From assembly GCF_903995435.1 (NCBI RefSeq), contig NC_067167.1, forward strand, positions 18,512,831 to 18,576,830: a stretch of 64,000 bases of DNA, read 5' to 3'. The notes beneath the pieces were generated by a model. The model did no database searches. It was not told the DNA's origin and was given only the letters and a program-made list of their open reading frames with translations. Position numbers and translations under genes: made by a program. Positions 47,882-58,112 of the stretch are shown one piece after another. Every line of letters starts with the position of its first letter. The first letter of the stretch is position 1. Source of the stretch: Acomys russatus (taxonomy: Eukaryota; Chordata; Mammalia; Rodentia; Muridae).

Positions 47882-48297
47882 CAGCCATTGCAGTCCATTG
47901 AGCTCCATAGAGACAGAGCGGGGCAAGCGCGAGCCGGACAGGCACCGGGCGACCCTGAGCCTCATGGATGAAAATCAACCTAACACGGACAAGGGAGATC
48001 CTAAGAAGCGGAGAGGCAAAATGTCTCCATACGCATTCTTTGTGCAAATTTGCCGGGAGGAGGACAAGAAGAAGCACCTAGATGCTTCCGTCAACTTCTC
48101 AGAGTTTTCCAAGAAGTGCTCAGAGAGGTGACAGACCGTGTCTGCTAACGAAAAGGGGGGAAATCTGAAGACATGGCAAAGGCTGACAAGGCTTGGTATG
48201 AGAGAGAAACGAAAACCTACATCCATCTCTGCCCCAAAGGGGAGACCAAAAAGAAGTCCAAGGACCCCAGTCTCAAAAAACAAACAAAACAAAACTT
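47882..48297 (+). pseudogene. Hmgb1 processed pseudogene, 3'-truncated
   Basis: The segment contains Hmgb1 5' UTR (CATTGAGCTCCATAGAGACAG) running without an intron into the HMG A-box: GDPKKRRGKMSPYAFFVQIC, then SVNFSEFSKKCSER. It is a dead retrocopy. The authentic start is ACG at 47985-47987, TGG has become TGA at 48129-48131, extra G bases at 48145-48150 shift the frame, and another small insertion follows. The match stops inside the A-box/B-box linker (KKKSKDP) at about 48270; both the B-box and the acidic tail are missing. The sequence then turns into a SINE-like CTCAAAAAACAAAC tail. No target-site duplication is clear. Confidence 0.85.
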
Positions 48298-48404
48298 CGA
48301 AATATACAATGACTCTAACTTCTCCGTTTTACCTGGGAGGACATATTATATAGTAAACATCTTCCTCACAAGTGAACTGCCTTCTCAAGTTAGTGGACAG
48401 CCAG

Positions 48405-48557
48405 GTGAGGTAGCACACACCTGTCATCCCAGCACTCAGGGAGGCAGAGTCAGGCCAATAGCTGTGAGGTCCAGGCCAGCCTGGTCTACAAAGTCAGTCC
48501 AGGACAGTCAAGCCTATACAGGGAAACCCTGTCTTGAGAGAGAGAAAAAAAAAAAAT
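48405..48557 (+). mobile_element. B1 SINE
   Basis: AGGTGAGGTAGCACACACCT to CTTGAGAGAGAGAAAAAAAA. An ID-like piece follows near 48720-48790. Confidence 0.9.
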
Positions 48558-49211
48558 AAGTTAAGTGGGTGATTAAGCCATTCATGATATAGTGACCCAG
48601 ATGGTCTGGTTGCACTGGTGCTCCCAGTGTTGTGGACTAAAAAGAGAAATAATTTATGAGTCAACTCAGTAGGTTCAGAACAGGTGCCGGGCCTGGAGAT
48701 CAAAGAGCTTTTCAAGAAAGGACAGGGTTAGTAGGCTTAGGCTCAGCAAAGAGCATGCAGTTTGTATGCATACAACCCTGAGTTTCATAGTTTTATCTCC
48801 AGAAACACACACACACACAGGTGGGGGGACATGGGGGGGGGGAGAGAGATTGGAAAGGAATATGGTAAGAAGGGAGAGCCTGAAGAGACTTGATAACCTT
48901 CTCTGTAGCCACCAGACCAATGGGTTTCACTTCCTTTGGTTTCCTTGAGCTGTGTTTTGGGTTTTGACTTTTTATGACCTCAGCTGTGCACTCAGAGTCT
49001 AGGCACAGATTTGACTCTGACTCTGTACCTCCTACTCTGATAGGAGCGATCAGCCAGTCCACCTGGAGTTCTCAAAACAGATGGGCTCCATAGGATTGCT
49101 GTATGCATTACACGTGTGCCTACTTCGAACTATGAACTGGGCACACCAGGCATAGTGCAGTGCCTGTCTGTAGTCAACCCAGCACTTAGGTGGTAGAAGA
49201 TCAGGAGCTTG

Positions 49212-49362
49212 CAGGCCCATGGTGGGGCTCGTCTTTAATCCCAGCACTTGGGAGGCAGAAACAGGCAGATGTCTGAGTTCAAGGCCAGCCTCATCTACAA
49301 AGCAAGTCCAGGACAACCAGGGCTACACAGAGAGACCCTATCTAGAAAAACCAAAGGAGGCG
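49212..49362 (+). mobile_element. B1 SINE
   Basis: GCAGGCCCATGGTGGGGCTC to CTAGAAAAACCAAAGG. Confidence 0.9.
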
Positions 49363-49694
49363 GGAAAGATCAAGAGCTCCAGGTCATCCTTAGCCACTTA
49401 GCAAGTTCAAAGCCAGCTTGGGCTAGGTCAAACCCAAAACAAACAAATAAACACATACAGATTTTAAAACGGACAAGGTGTATACTATAATATCTTATAT
49501 TTTACAGGAATTTTCTAGTAATGAGAGTGTCATAATGCTTCTAAATGAAGACAGCCTGTCGTAGATTATTTTCTGGACATGTGTTAACGTGAAGGACAGG
49601 TTAAAATTTTGGTTTGTTTTTGTTCATTTGGAGCCAAATATTGTTTATAAACCATATATTAAATGTAAAAATCTACTACTATGAAGGGGAATCT

Positions 49695-49845
49695 TTCTGT
49701 GTATATTTATATATATTAATATATCAATATATTTACATATATTTATTTGTGTATATATATATATAGTGTGTGTGTGTACGAAGGTACATGTATATATGTG
49801 TGTATGCAGGTGCATGTGTGTATGTGTGTGTGGGGGTGTGCACAG
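49695..49845. repeat. AT-rich and TG-rich low-complexity block
   Basis: Alternating TATATT, ATATATAT and GTGTGT stretches with no coding content. Confidence 0.85.
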
Positions 49846-50259
49846 GTGTTTGAGTACGCCATTTTTTAAAAAAAAGATTGTTTCTTACTGGGCCCAGAAC
49901 TTGTGGATTAGGTTAGGCCAGTGAGCACCAGGATCCTTCTATTTCTGCCTCCCCAGCACTTGGAGGGTTGAAGAGGGTTCAGGGAGCTGAGCCCAGCTGT
50001 GCTGGCAAGCATGTACTTTATTGGCCGGGCAATCTTATCTCCCAGCCTGCTAAAGTACTTCAGTATTTCAGAAGGTTAATCTGGCAGGCATATGCTTCGG
50101 TTTGGTAGAAGATTTGCATCTGTATGTCTTTATTTTTTGCCTTTGGCAGTGCTGTGGATGTCAACCAGGGCCTTGCACGTGCTGGGCTCTGCCCCTGACC
50201 CACACATGCCCAAAAGATTGTCGGCCATTTTCTTTTTTCTTTCTGTCTTTTTTGGCTTT

Positions 50260-50395
50260 AGAGAGAGAGGCTTTCTCTGGATAGCCTTGGCTGACCTGGA
50301 AATCTGTAGACCAGGCTGGCCTAGAACTCACAGAGACGCACCTGCCTCTGCTTCTCAAGTGCTAGGATTAAAGGTGTGCACCATCAGGCGTGCAC
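50260..50395 (-). mobile_element. B1 SINE, antisense
   Basis: GAGAGAGAGGCTTTCTCTGG to a duplicated head: CACCATCAGGCGTGCACCAC repeats the GTGCACCA motif. A T-homopolymer lies at 50519-50548. Confidence 0.85.
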
Positions 50396-50520
50396 CACCA
50401 CCACCCTGCTGTAGGTCATTTTCTTACCTCCAAACAACGTATTAGTAGTGGACTTAAAGCAACAGCATGCCATGTCTTACATTTTTAGGTTTTACAATGT
50501 CGCAGTCGGCTCAACCACAC

Positions 50521-50548
<28 letters not shown>

Positions 50549-50553
<5 letters not shown>

Positions 50554-51159
50554 ATACCAAGGATGGAACCTGAAGTTTTGTTCAGTCTTGCCACATGCAT
50601 CTCCAAAACTTTCTAAAAGATACCCTATATTTCTTTCTGAGCATCATCGAGGCTTTAAACTTCTGTTTTTTATTGAAAGGCGGTGATAAAAAACAGGATT
50701 ATTATTTAGTTTGCATTTATGGTGGAAGAATTTGATGGTAATGACGTGATTCAGTGATGTGAACCTTGGAGACAGAGCATCTTTTAAAATCACAAGTTGC
50801 CTGCTGGGAGAACAACGCTGAGCGTTGGATTTGATCACTGCATAAATGGCCTTTTTTTTTTTTTCAGAGAGTGCAGTTTAGAGTAATTGGAAAGGAACCC
50901 CACCAGCGGCTTGCTCCGTTTGTTTGCTTGCCACTTAATTGAATTTCTCACAAAGGAGAGAGAGGAGACTCTTTCCAGGTGTATTGTGTGTTATATCTCC
51001 TATGGAGTCTTTAATTTCTCTGGAGCCTCGCTAAGGTTAGGTACTCTGCAGAGGAGGATTTATTTTAGTGTTTATGTTTAAGAGATCCAAAGAAGGAGAA
51101 TGACATTTCTTTTGAAACCAACCTCTGATTTGATTGGATGTTACATTTTTTTTAAAACT
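50549..51159. other. Repeat-free intergenic block
   Basis: About 600 bases without SINEs between two B1-rich stretches, with several balanced AT/GC segments (for example TGCATTTATGG and TTAATTGAATTTC). No coding evidence; possible conserved non-coding element. Confidence 0.5.
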
Positions 51160-51352
51160 AGCAAACATGAGCCGGGCATGGTGGCGCATGCCTTTAATCC
51201 CAGCACTCGGGAGGCGGAGGCAGAGGCAGGCGGATCGCTGTGAGTTGGAGGCCAGCCTGGTCTACAAAGTGAGTCCAGGATGGCCAAGGCTACACAGAGA
51301 AACCCTGTCTCGAAAAACAAAACAAAACAAAACAAAACAAAACAGCAAACAT
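51160..51352 (+). mobile_element. Young B1 SINE with target-site duplication
   Basis: AGCAAACAT at 51160-51168 and 51344-51352 flanks a near-consensus B1 (GAGCCGGGCATGGTGGCGCA) with the regular tail AACAAAACAAAACAAAAC. The head carries a 6-base GGCAGA duplication (GGAGGCGGAGGCAGAGGCAG). Confidence 0.94.
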
Positions 51353-51404
51353 TGGCTCTCAATCACATTTTTGGTTTGGTTTTTTTTTTCCCTATCAACT
51401 TGCC

Positions 51405-51435
<31 letters not shown>

Positions 51436-51669
51436 AATTAGGAGATGTAATTGTGTTTCACATTTCCCGGGGCTATGATTTCAAAACCGCAGAAAAACCA
51501 ATATAGAACAGTCTGCCGTAAAACAGGAAAGCTTGTGTAAGACGCAGGCTCAGCAGACTGGCTTGATGGTGTGTCCTTCAGACACTGTTGAGGGTGTGTA
51601 CACCCAGGAGAAATTCCATGTGCCTTTACTTGGATCCACGGAATCTTTTGTTGTTGTACTTTTTGTTTT

Positions 51670-51890
51670 GTTTTGAGACAGAGCCTCTTTATGTAGCCCT
51701 GGCTGTCCTGGAACTCACTCTGTAGCCCTGGCTGTCCTGGAACTCACTCTGTAGCCCTGGCTGTCCTGGAACTCACGCTGTAGCCCTGGCTGTCCTGGAA
51801 CTCACTCTGTAGCCCTGGCTGGCTTTGAACTCACAGAGATCCGCCTGCCTGAGCCTCCTGAGGGCTTGGGAGTCAAGGCTCGAGCCGGAC
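51670..51890 (-). mobile_element. B1 SINE with expanded internal 29-bp tandem repeat
   Basis: Antisense B1. Normal B1 has two related 29-bp units in the middle. Here the unit starting TGTAGCCCTGGCTGTCCTGG begins at 51692, 51721, 51750, 51779 and 51808, always 29 bases apart. Four copies are full and nearly identical; the fifth merges into the usual second unit (GGCTTTGAACTCACAG). Confidence 0.92.
51692..51836. repeat. Tandem array, period 29, about five units
   Basis: Minisatellite-like array nested in the B1. Units differ by a single base in places (ACTCACTC against ACTCACGC), which points to recent expansion by slippage or unequal exchange. Confidence 0.9.
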
Positions 51891-52124
51891 CTACTGGATG
51901 AATCCTTAGTGTTGCTTCTGAGTGGTGGTAGAGTGGTACTTAGGAGGGCAGGCAGTGCGGAGCTGGCAAAGTGTGAGTTAAGCGGCATTCAGAGGAAGGA
52001 TCCAGGATGAGTGTCTAATGGGGTACCACCATAAACCCACAGATGAGAGCAGAGCAGTTTGCCTTTCACACCCCTTGGCTGCATTAATTTATGTGGCTCA
52101 AAGCATTTTTTTTTTTTCCTGGAG

Positions 52125-52245
52125 CTAAACATGGTGGAGCGTACCCACCCACTGAGTAATCCCAGCGTTTAGGAGGCTGAGACAGGAGGATCACTGTGAG
52201 TTTGAGGTTAGCCTGTGCTATGTAATGAAACTGTCTCAAAACCCA
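52125..52245 (+). mobile_element. Old B1-like SINE, sense
   Basis: GCTAAACATGGTGGAGCGTA, AGGAGGCTGAGACAGGAGGA and GAAACTGTCTCAAAACCC. Confidence 0.8.
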
Positions 52246-52617
52246 ACAGACACGATGCACATTCTTCTGCTCTTGCACCTCAGAGTCTCTTTCGATTATC
52301 AAAAGGTGATTGATTGGTTGTGCACAGATTCCAGCTTCAGTCCCATGGGCCGTTGGGAAGAAGGCGCTGAAGAAGTCATATTTGGAAGGATAAGTGAGGT
52401 CCTGGAGAGGAGTTGAAAAGTATTCCTTGGGGGCATATCACAGAAGCATGACTATTTATTTATTCACTGTTTTAACAGTGCTATGTACCCAGGCCAGGTA
52501 CTTCACTAGGTGCTGGGTATGGTAATTCTATAAGAACGTCCAGGGAACTTATATACATTAGTTTGTGTGTGTGTGTGTGTGTATGTGTGTGTGTATTTCC
52601 CTCCCCCCACTCTGCCC

Positions 52618-52692
52618 CCCAGAGCTGAGAACCAAAGTCAGGGCCTTGTCCTTGCTAGGCAAGCACTCTACCACTGAGCTAAATCCCCAACT
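52618..52692 (-). mobile_element. ID SINE, antisense
   Basis: AGGGCCTTGTCCTTGCTAGG and CACTGAGCTAAATCCCCAAC, reverse of the ID core. Confidence 0.88.
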
Positions 52693-52696
52693 ACTT

Positions 52697-52698
<2 letters not shown>

Positions 52699-52757
<59 letters not shown>
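52699..52757. repeat. (TA)n microsatellite
   Basis: Nearly 30 perfect TA units between an antisense ID fragment and an antisense B1. It could extrude cruciforms and be unstable. Confidence 0.97.
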
Positions 52758-52759
<2 letters not shown>

Positions 52760-52769
52760 TTTTTTTTTT

Positions 52770-53090
52770 AGACAGGGTTCTTTTGTGTAGCCTTGGCTGT
52801 CCTGTACTTTATAGACCAGGGTGGCCTTCAACTCACAGCACTCTACTTGCTTCTGTCTCCCTGAGTGCTGGGATTACAGGCATGTGCCACAGCCCCTGGC
52901 TTTTAATACATATTTTTTTATTTTTATTATTATTCTTTCTTTCTTTCTTTTTGAGACAGGGTTTCTCTGTGTAGCCTTTGGCTATCCTGGGCTCACTTTG
53001 TAGACCAGGCTGGCCTCGAACTCACAGTGATCCACCTGCCTCTGCCTCCTGAGTACTGGAATTACAGCCATGTACCACCATGCCCTTCTA
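52770..53090 (-). mobile_element. Two antisense B1 SINEs
   Basis: 52770-52902 (ends CACAGCCCCTGGC) and 52940-53090 (ends CACCATGCCCTTC). Confidence 0.9.
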
Positions 53091-53476
53091 TACTTATTTT
53101 TTAGTTCTCTGTCTTTTTTTCTTTTTCTTTTTCTTTTTTTTTTAAGAATGTCTTGCTACCCTGGCTGACCTGGAGCTCACTATGTAGAGCAGAGTGGAAC
53201 CATGGAACATTTCATTTTGTTTGAACACCAATACACTAGGAACAAAATTAATTTGATTGGAGGAATTCTCATCCTATTCAGTTGGACAACTGTGTGCAGT
53301 CTCATAACTTTGATGCCAGATAAAAGAACAATATATTCATAGAGTGTCTAAAAAGATTACTACAAGTTACGATTATTAACATACAAATCTAACTTTCCAT
53401 TCAAATGGATACTGAACTAGGGAACTATATCTTAGACATAAAGCTTTTGGAATGTTTACAAGAAAACCAGTTCTAG

Positions 53477-53647
53477 GTGGGCGTGGTGGCGCACGCCTTT
53501 AATCCCAGCACTCGGGAGGCAGAGGCAGGCAGATCGCTGGGAGTTCAAGGCCAGCCTGGTCTACAAATCAAGTCGAGGGCAGTCGGGACTGTTACCCAGA
53601 GAAACTCTGTCTTGAAAAACCTAAAACAACAAAACAAAACAAAACCC
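53477..53647 (+). mobile_element. B1 SINE
   Basis: GGTGGGCGTGGTGGCGCACG to an AAACAACAAAACAAAACAAA tail. Confidence 0.93.
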
Positions 53648-54349
53648 AGTAATGATAACAGTTAATGAGCTAATGGGAATCCAATATAATCTAACCTATG
53701 TTTCATATTTAAACTTTAAAAATAGCCTCTGCTGTTCCTGAGATCATTTTGCTCTGGAATGCTGTGTTCAGTAGCCCCCTTGCTCCATTGTTAGCCTGGG
53801 AGGCTCTAACTAAGCCAGTTCTCATTGACTGCATTTTAGATTTGTGGAGATTCTATCATGAAATCACAGCTCATTAGGACCTCCACAAATTTTGAAAATT
53901 TGGGGGGGGACATAATCAGTTGAATTTCTGGGCGTGGGGGTGGGGCGGGGGCCGGAGAAGGTCAGTTTCTCCCAAATGTTTCAAACTATGTCTATGCTCT
54001 GACATATTGCAGTTCTCGAAAGTTATTTTTTTAAAGAAACAATCTAAAATATACGCTGAGACGGTGTCCAAAGACATTAGTTGCAGCATTGTTTTCCTGC
54101 ATAAACTGAAAAGCCACTGTCTCCACAGAAATGGGTTAATCAAAGCTGTAGGTTAGAAAGGAATTTTGAACTGATTTGACCTTTTCATCATCTGTGTTTC
54201 ATAGAACTCCAAGGCCCATCTGACACCACAGGGCCCTCAAACCATTTCTCCCGAGGTACTGCATGCTGATTGGAACCGATACCTGAGTACTGTAGAGATC
54301 TGCTTGGCACTGCCTTATCATGCTGGATTAAAGGTGTGTACCACCACTA

Positions 54350-54672
54350 CCCGGCTGTATGTATTTATTTTTAGCAGTGCTGGGGTTGAACCTAGTGTGT
54401 TGTGCTGGGTAGGCAAAGCTATGTCACTGGCCTCCCACCCTCCCTACTGCCCCCCCCCCCCAGCCCCTGTGTGTTTTTAAAGTGAGGATGCTTTGTAAAG
54501 CAAGGACTTTTGAGGGGGGCGGGGAGATGAGTTCAGGACAGGGTTTCTCTATGTTGCCTTGGCTGGCCTGGATTTGCTTTGCAGACCAGGCTGGCCTCAA
54601 ACTCACAGCGATCCATCTGCTTCTGCCTCCCAGAGTACTGGGATTGCACGTGTGTGCCACCGTGTCCGGCTG
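54350..54672 (-). mobile_element. ID-like and B1 SINEs, antisense
   Basis: 54375-54425 resembles a reversed ID (GGGGTTGAACCTAGTGTG). 54535-54672 is a reversed B1 (GGACAGGGTTTCTCTATGTT to CACCGTGTCCGGC). Confidence 0.8.
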
Positions 54673-54904
54673 AGCAAGCACTTTTTTTTTTTTAAACAGC
54701 ACCTGCTTACCTAAGAGCTGATGAGCAGTCTCTTTGGGGGTTTTCTGACTGTCTAACCTGTCTCTATGGAATAAGCACAGCCTGACTTAACCTTGCTGAC
54801 CTAGCTCATCAGCTGTGGAATTCCGGAGAAAGAGAGAGATTCATGCACACTACAGTTTGATCTACTTCACATATCAAAGCTATAGGGAAATCAAGTCTTA
54901 GCCA

Positions 54905-55290
54905 GGTACGTGGTGGCGCACGCCTTTAATCCCAGCACTCGGGAGGCAGAGGCAGGCTGATCCCTGTGAGTTCAAGGCCAGCTTGGTCTACAAAGTGAGT
55001 CCATGACAGCCAAGGCTACGTTGTCTCGAAAAACCAAAACCAAACCAAACCAAACCAACCAACCAAACAAAAACCACAAATTGCCCCAGGTGGGGTGGCT
55101 CACATCTTCAATCCCAGCACCAGGAAAGCAGGCAGAGGCAGGTAGATTTCTGTAAGTTTGAGGCTAGCCAGGTCTACAAAGTGATTCCAGAACAGCCAGG
55201 ATTGTTAACATAGAGAGACCCCCCCAAAAAACAAAATGAAACAAAAAAACCCCCAAAACATAGAGAAACCCTGTCTCAGGGGGAAAAACA
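54905..55290 (+). mobile_element. Two B1 SINEs in tandem
   Basis: 54905-55075 (GTACGTGGTGGCGCACGCCT) has a tail with CCAAACCAAACC. 55083-55290 (CCAGGTGGGGTGGCTCACAT) has its A-rich tail followed by a repeated tail end (AGAGAAACCCTGTCTCA). Confidence 0.88.
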
Positions 55291-55339
55291 ATCAGAAAAG
55301 CACAAATTGCTTTTGTTGTTATTTCCATTAAACATTTAA

Positions 55340-55692
55340 AAACATTTATTTATTATTTACTGTGCATGTGATCATGGTGTGTGTGTGTGTGTGTGTGTAC
55401 TCTCATGGAGATTAAAGGACAACTTGTAAACATAGCTTCCTTCCTTTAAACCATGTAGGTTCTTGACTCAGTTTGGCAGGCTTGGTGGCGCCTTTACTTG
55501 CTGAACCATCTCAGTCATCCTCTTATTTGCATTAAAAAAAAATAATGTTGACACTGTGATCCTATCAAAGTCCATGGGGAAGAGAGTCACTTTAACCGAT
55601 GATTTCAGGTCAGAGATAAAGCTCGGTGGCAGAGTGCTTGTTTGCAGGCACAAGGCTCTGGGTTCCGTTCTCGGTAACACACACACACACAG
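55340..55692. mobile_element. B3-like antisense and ID sense
   Basis: 55340-55525 has TTATTTATTATTTACTGTGC and CTGAACCATCTCAGTCATCC. 55600-55692 has GATAAAGCTCGGTGGCAGAG and ends in a CA repeat. Confidence 0.72.
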
Positions 55693-55918
55693 GAACTGTG
55701 AATCCTGTTCCAGCCATCCCCAGGCTGCTTCCATAGGGGTGTGGCCAGCCATTTTATCTTTCTGAACATTACATTTCTGATCTGCAAAATGGAAGTAATT
55801 ATCATGTGGGTTGTTCTGGCATGGTTTCCCACTTAACAGATATTGCCATAAAGGGATTTGAACTAATTTAGCAGAGGAAGCCAGAGAAAATTTTTACCAG
55901 TTTGATCCCTTCTTTGAG

Positions 55919-55923
55919 AGTCA

Positions 55924-55959
<36 letters not shown>

Positions 55960-56104
55960 CAGGGTCTCTCTGTGTTAGCTTTGGCTGTCCTGGACTTGCT
56001 TTGTAGACCAGGCTGGCCTGGAATTCACAGCAATCCACCTTCCTCTGCCTCCTGAGTGCTGGGATTAAAGGTGTGTGCCACCACGCCCAGTTGGGCGTCA
56101 CTCT
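55919..56104 (-). mobile_element. B1 SINE, antisense, with target-site duplication
   Basis: GTCACTCT at 55919-55926 and 56097-56104 encloses a 29-base T-run and a reversed B1. Confidence 0.92.
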
Positions 56105-57451
56105 AAATACAGGAGGCAATCCAATATATTTTAGATAATCCAAAAATAAGGATCTATTAGATCTATCTATTTATCTATCCCTCTATCATCGATTACCTAC
56201 TTATCTCTTCATCCAACCAAGTTCTCAAGTATTCTAGATTGGCCTCAAATTTGCAGTTGAGGATGCCTTTGAACTTCTAATCTTCCTGCTGTAATCCTCC
56301 TAAATGTGGGGTTTACAGGCGTTGGTTACCACACCTGGTTTATACAGTGCTGGGCCCTGAGCCCAGCACTTTGTAGGCAAGCACTCTACCAACTGAACTC
56401 CACTCCAAATTCCATCATTGAACCCTCAGATTCAGAAAGATCTCTAAGGTACATCCATTTAGAACTTTACAACGTATATGTGTAGCAAAGATAACCCACT
56501 GGTTAAATCTTGCAGTGTTCTTTAGCACCAAGCAATAAATCTTACTCTAGCAAGAACAATGGCTATTTAAATGTTGCGAATAAAATGTTACGTAACAAGT
56601 TCAACTTAGGCTCTACTTCTGTAGCACTCACAGTTACAAAGCAAAACATGCATTTGTTTCTTTGTTGCAGATAGGGTTTTTCTTTTGGGGTGTCTTAAAA
56701 GAGAGATGTCTGGCCACCTAGGTGTTTGCGCACCCTGTCCCCGGGCAGTGGAACTGTTTGGGGAGGCATAGGAGGTGGGGGGGGGGGGCGTTGTTGCAGG
56801 AGGCACATCACTGCAGTGGCTTTCACTTTAAAGCCCTACTCCACTGCCAGTTTGCTCTGCCTGCTTCATGGCTGCGGTTTGAGGATCTCATGTCCCGGCA
56901 TCCTGCGGCTTGCTGCTATTTCTCCCTGCCAAGATAGACGTTATTACCTGTAAGGCAAATAGAATCTTCCTTTTCTAAGTTGCTTTTGGTGATGATGTTT
57001 CATCACAGCAACGGAAAAGTAACATGTACCATCGTATCCCAGGCTGACCTTGAACTCATGACCCTCTTGCCTTCGCTCCTGAGTTTACAGTCCCATACCA
57101 CCACCTCTGAATTCTTCATTATTTTCTAGTGTTGCTGATAGTTTTATGGATTTCCATTAGGTCTCCTTCAAGAAGGTTTTTTAATGACTCTTCCTGTCTG
57201 ATTTGGAAGTTCCCTACCCCTGTGGATTTCTATGCTGTGATTCCAAATGTGGGCATTTTTTGTGGTGCTATGTCTTGTCACTATAAATGGGTCTTTCAGT
57301 AGATTATAACTTTACAGTTGGCTCGAACTTTCCAGCTCCTCACATTGCACGGCTGTACCCCGGCTCTCCGCCCTGGATCTGGGGGCTAATCCGATCATGC
57401 CCTTTCTGTTTATCCCAGCCAACACTGAATTACTGGATTCTGATCCCCACA

Positions 57452-57663
57452 TGGCCTTACACATCTTTTTTGTCTTTGCTTTTCTTTTGTTTGTTTTTTG
57501 AGACAGGGTCTCTCTGTGTTATCTTTGCTTTCCTGGACTCACTTTGTAGACCAGGCTGGCCGCGAACTCACAGCGATCCGCAGTGATCCACCTGCCTCTG
57601 CCTCCCGAGTGCTGGGATTAAAGGCATGCGCCATCACGCCCAGCCTGGCCTTACACATCTTTT
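57452..57663 (-). mobile_element. B1 SINE, antisense, with 18-base target-site duplication
   Basis: TGGCCTTACACATCTTTT at 57452-57469 recurs at 57646-57663. Inside the element a small tandem repeat, GCGATCCGCAGTGATCCACC, is visible. Confidence 0.95.
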
Positions 57664-57721
57664 CTGTCTCCTTATTTCAGTCCTTCCCCCTCCACCCCCC
57701 TATTATCTTTTTTTTCTTTTA

Positions 57722-57928
57722 TTTAAGACTTTCTTTTTAGTTATGTATGTGTCTGGGTATGGGTACACGCATGCTAATTCTGGTGCTAGAGAAAGTCAGA
57801 AGCATCAGACCTCCATGGAGCTGGAGTTGCAGGACATTGAGAATTGCCTCGTGTGGGTGCTAGGGACCAAACTCAGTTCCTTTCCAAGAGCAGCACGTGC
57901 TTCTAATCACCCCGCCATCGGTCCAGCT
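57722..57928 (-). mobile_element. B3-like SINE, antisense
   Basis: AAGACTTTCTTTTTAGTTAT, GGAGCTGGAGTTGCAGGACA and AATCACCCCGCCATCGGTCC. Confidence 0.82.
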
Positions 57929-58112
57929 CCTCACCTGATGGAACACATTTGGGGACCTCAGCAGCATCCCCATAGTAACTCACATTCTCAGATATTCTTG
58001 TTTTGATCTTTCCACAGTGGAGACCTGGCTCTCTTAGGAACATTGGCTCCTTAGTGGTGTGTATGCAGGTGGTGGTGGAGGTGAGGCACATTTCTTCTTC
58101 TACACCCCTTAA

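Noticed and set aside
47898..48131. 77-codon frame with an HMG box read as a short HMGB protein gene
   Set aside because: Its ATG lies in what was 5' UTR, the true start is ACG, the box ends at a premature TGA and the rest is frameshifted. It is a dead processed copy.
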